DNA of 17,216 nucleotides from Thiobacillus sp. (lineage in GTDB: Bacteria; Pseudomonadota; Gammaproteobacteria; Burkholderiales; Thiobacillaceae). The notes under the pieces were generated by a model, which did not search any database, was not told the origin of the DNA, and worked only from the letters and a program-made list of their open reading frames with translations. Shown piece after piece: positions 15,888-17,216 of the stretch. The stretch's first letter is position 1; each line of letters opens with the position of its first letter. Both the position numbers and the translations under genes were made by a program. The stretch covers positions 1-17,216 of the forward strand of contig NZ_JANJXQ010000149.1 in NCBI RefSeq assembly GCF_024708915.1, given 5' to 3'.

Positions 15888-17216
15888 ATGACCGCCCCCC
15901 TCGATACCGCCACCGCCCTGTCCCCCGCCCGCTCAGCGGTAGTGGAAGCCTGCGCCGGCAGCGGCAAGACCTGGCTCTTGGTGTCGCGCATGATCCGCCT
16001 GCTGCTGGCGGGCGCCGAACCCTCGGAACTGCTGGCGATTACCTTCACGCGCAAGGCGGCGCAGGAGATGACCGACCGCCTGCATACGTGGCTGCGGCTG
16101 CTGGCGCTGGAAGACGACACGACGGTGCGCGAATTTCTGCGTGAACGTGCGGTGCCGGACGCCGAGATCGAGGCGCTGCTGCCGCACGCGCGCGGACTGC
16201 TGGAGACGGTGCTGACTGCGCAGCCGGGGCCGACGGTGACGACCTTTCACGGCTGGTTTCTCGATCTGCTGAAGCGTGCGCCGCTGGAAGCCGGATTGCC
16301 ATGGGGTGCGCCGCTGCTGGAGCGCGAACGGCAGCTGCAGGACGAGGTGCGCGACCAGCTGCTGACGAAATGGGCGGCGGCGCCGGAATCGGCGGAAGGC
16401 ACCGCGCTGCTGGCCTTGCTCGACGCGATCGGCGAGCACGGTCTGCATGCGCAGCTTGCGCATTTTATGCAGGCGCGAGCGGAGTGGTGGGCCTATACCG
16501 ACGGCCAGCCCGACCCGGTGGCGTATGCGCTGGAACAATTGCGGCCCGGTCTGCATCCCGATCTGGACAGCGATCCGGTGACGGCCTTCTGGACCGACCA
16601 AGCGATGGCGGCACGGGTGAGGCGGCTGGGCCTGGCACTGGAAAAAGGGTCGAAAACCGAGGCCGAACGGGCGCGCGACATTCTCGACGCGTCGAAGCTG
16701 GCGCCGCAAGCAGCGCACGGCGTGCTGATGACGCGCCTGATGACCGCCGGCGCGCGGCGCAAGAAGCAGGCCACCCGCGAACTGGAAAAGGCGCTCGGCG
16801 CCGGGCTCGACGCCTACCTGCGCGACCTCGACGCGCTGGAAACCGCGCTCGAAACCATCACCGCGATCCAGACCGACATCCGCATCTGGAACCTCAACCG
16901 CGACGGCCTGCTGCTCGGCCACGCACTGCTCACCACGTACCAGGCAGCCAAGTCACAGCAGGGCGTGATCGACTTCGCCGACGCCGAATGGCTGGCCTGC
17001 CGCCTGCTGCAGAGCGAGGAGCACGCGCCGGCCTTGGCGCTGAAGCTGGATGCGCGCTACCGGCATCTGCTGCTGGACGAATTCCAGGACACCAATCCGC
17101 TGCAATGGCAGGCGCTGTCAACCTGGCTGGCCGAGGCAGGCGCGGCCGACAGCGGCATGACGGTGTTCATGGTGGGCGACCCGAAGCAGGCGATTTACCG
17201 CTTCCGCCGCGGCGAG
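15888..17216 (+). CDS. addA: AddA-like helicase-nuclease subunit (5' part, runs off window)
   Basis: The first 443 codons of a UvrD/RecB-family (superfamily IA) helicase, the partner of AddB in end resection. Visible motifs are: Walker A ACAGSGKT (21-28, K27), Ia TFTRKAAQEM (52-61), Ib TFHGW (119-123), II LLDEFQDT (395-402) and III VGDPKQAIYRFR (429-440). The C-terminal nuclease domain lies beyond the window. PcrA, UvrD and RecB are alternatives, but the long insert between Ib and II and the linkage to an AddB favour AddA. The ATG at 15888 has no obvious ribosome site, which would fit loss of original coupling to addB. Composition returns to the GC-rich host style immediately at this start. 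Confidence 0.88.
   Translation, partial: MTAPLDTATALSPARSAVVEACAGSGKTWLLVSRMIRLLLAGAEPSELLAITFTRKAAQEMTDRLHTWLRLLALEDDTTVREFLRERAVPDAEIEALLPHARGLLETVLTAQPGPTVTTFHGWFLDLLKRAPLEAGLPWGAPLLERERQLQDEVRDQLLTKWAAAPESAEGTALLALLDAIGEHGLHAQLAHFMQARAEWWAYTDGQPDPVAYALEQLRPGLHPDLDSDPVTAFWTDQAMAARVRRLGLALEKGSKTEAERARDILDASKLAPQAAHGVLMTRLMTAGARRKKQATRELEKALGAGLDAYLRDLDALETALETITAIQTDIRIWNLNRDGLLLGHALLTTYQAAKSQQGVIDFADAEWLACRLLQSEEHAPALALKLDARYRHLLLDEFQDTNPLQWQALSTWLAEAGAADSGMTVFMVGDPKQAIYRFRRGE

Noticed and set aside
5461..15890. CATG as a target-site duplication of a transposon
   Set aside because: Four bases recur by chance very often and no transposase, integrase or terminal inverted repeats were found; kept only as a testable boundary guess.
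15933..16922. 329-aa minus-strand frame opposite addA
   Set aside because: Antisense shadow; the plus strand encodes clear superfamily I helicase motifs.

Overview
The window looks like the chromosome of a high-GC betaproteobacterium. It carries rpmE, rho, trxA and an Azotobacter FdI-type 7Fe-8S ferredoxin in sequence, followed by a GC-rich addB with the short, Walker-A-less N-terminus seen in proteobacterial AddB proteins. The phylum-level call is inference from gene order, protein style and base composition; I did not identify a species.

Layout. Positions 1-2045 (minus strand) hold housekeeping genes: the start of rpmE (L31), then rho and trxA, transcribed trxA->rho->rpmE. fdxA (2205-2528) runs divergently from trxA. 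addB (2797-5451, plus) follows, after an intergenic stretch with two inverted repeats. The helicase-nuclease partner addA starts only at 15888 and runs off the window. addB and addA are usually adjacent, so about 10.4 kb lies between the two subunits of the AddAB recombination complex.

The intervening segment has two parts. First is a MazE/MazF-type toxin-antitoxin pair (5509-6047, plus) with host-like base composition. Second is a compact seven-gene minus-strand operon (15679 down to 6054) of visibly lower GC. In transcription order it encodes a 99-aa protein I do not recognise, a Vsr endonuclease, a Dcm-type C5 cytosine methyltransferase, a GHKL (MutL/MORC-like) ATPase, a Z1-domain superfamily II helicase-like protein, a PD-(D/E)XK nuclease of the DUF4420 type and an AIPR protein. 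The MutL-Z1-DUF-AIPR combination matches, from memory, the antiphage system named Mza in the Gao et al. 2020 survey, and the MutL-type R-M systems predicted by Iyer, Abhiman and Aravind in 2008. The core is therefore not wholly new. The less-described parts are the linked Dcm/Vsr pair, the 99-aa leader gene, the palindrome between the two operon halves, and the insertion inside addBA.

How it may work (inference). Dcm would mark host DNA. The GHKL ATPase and Z1 motor would act on unmarked or invading DNA, with DUF4420, AIPR and Vsr as candidate nucleases or effectors. MazEF may stabilise the segment. Every operon junction except dcm->GHKL overlaps by 4-11 nt, which suggests translational coupling in two blocks. 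All seven reading frames appear intact, so the system looks functional.
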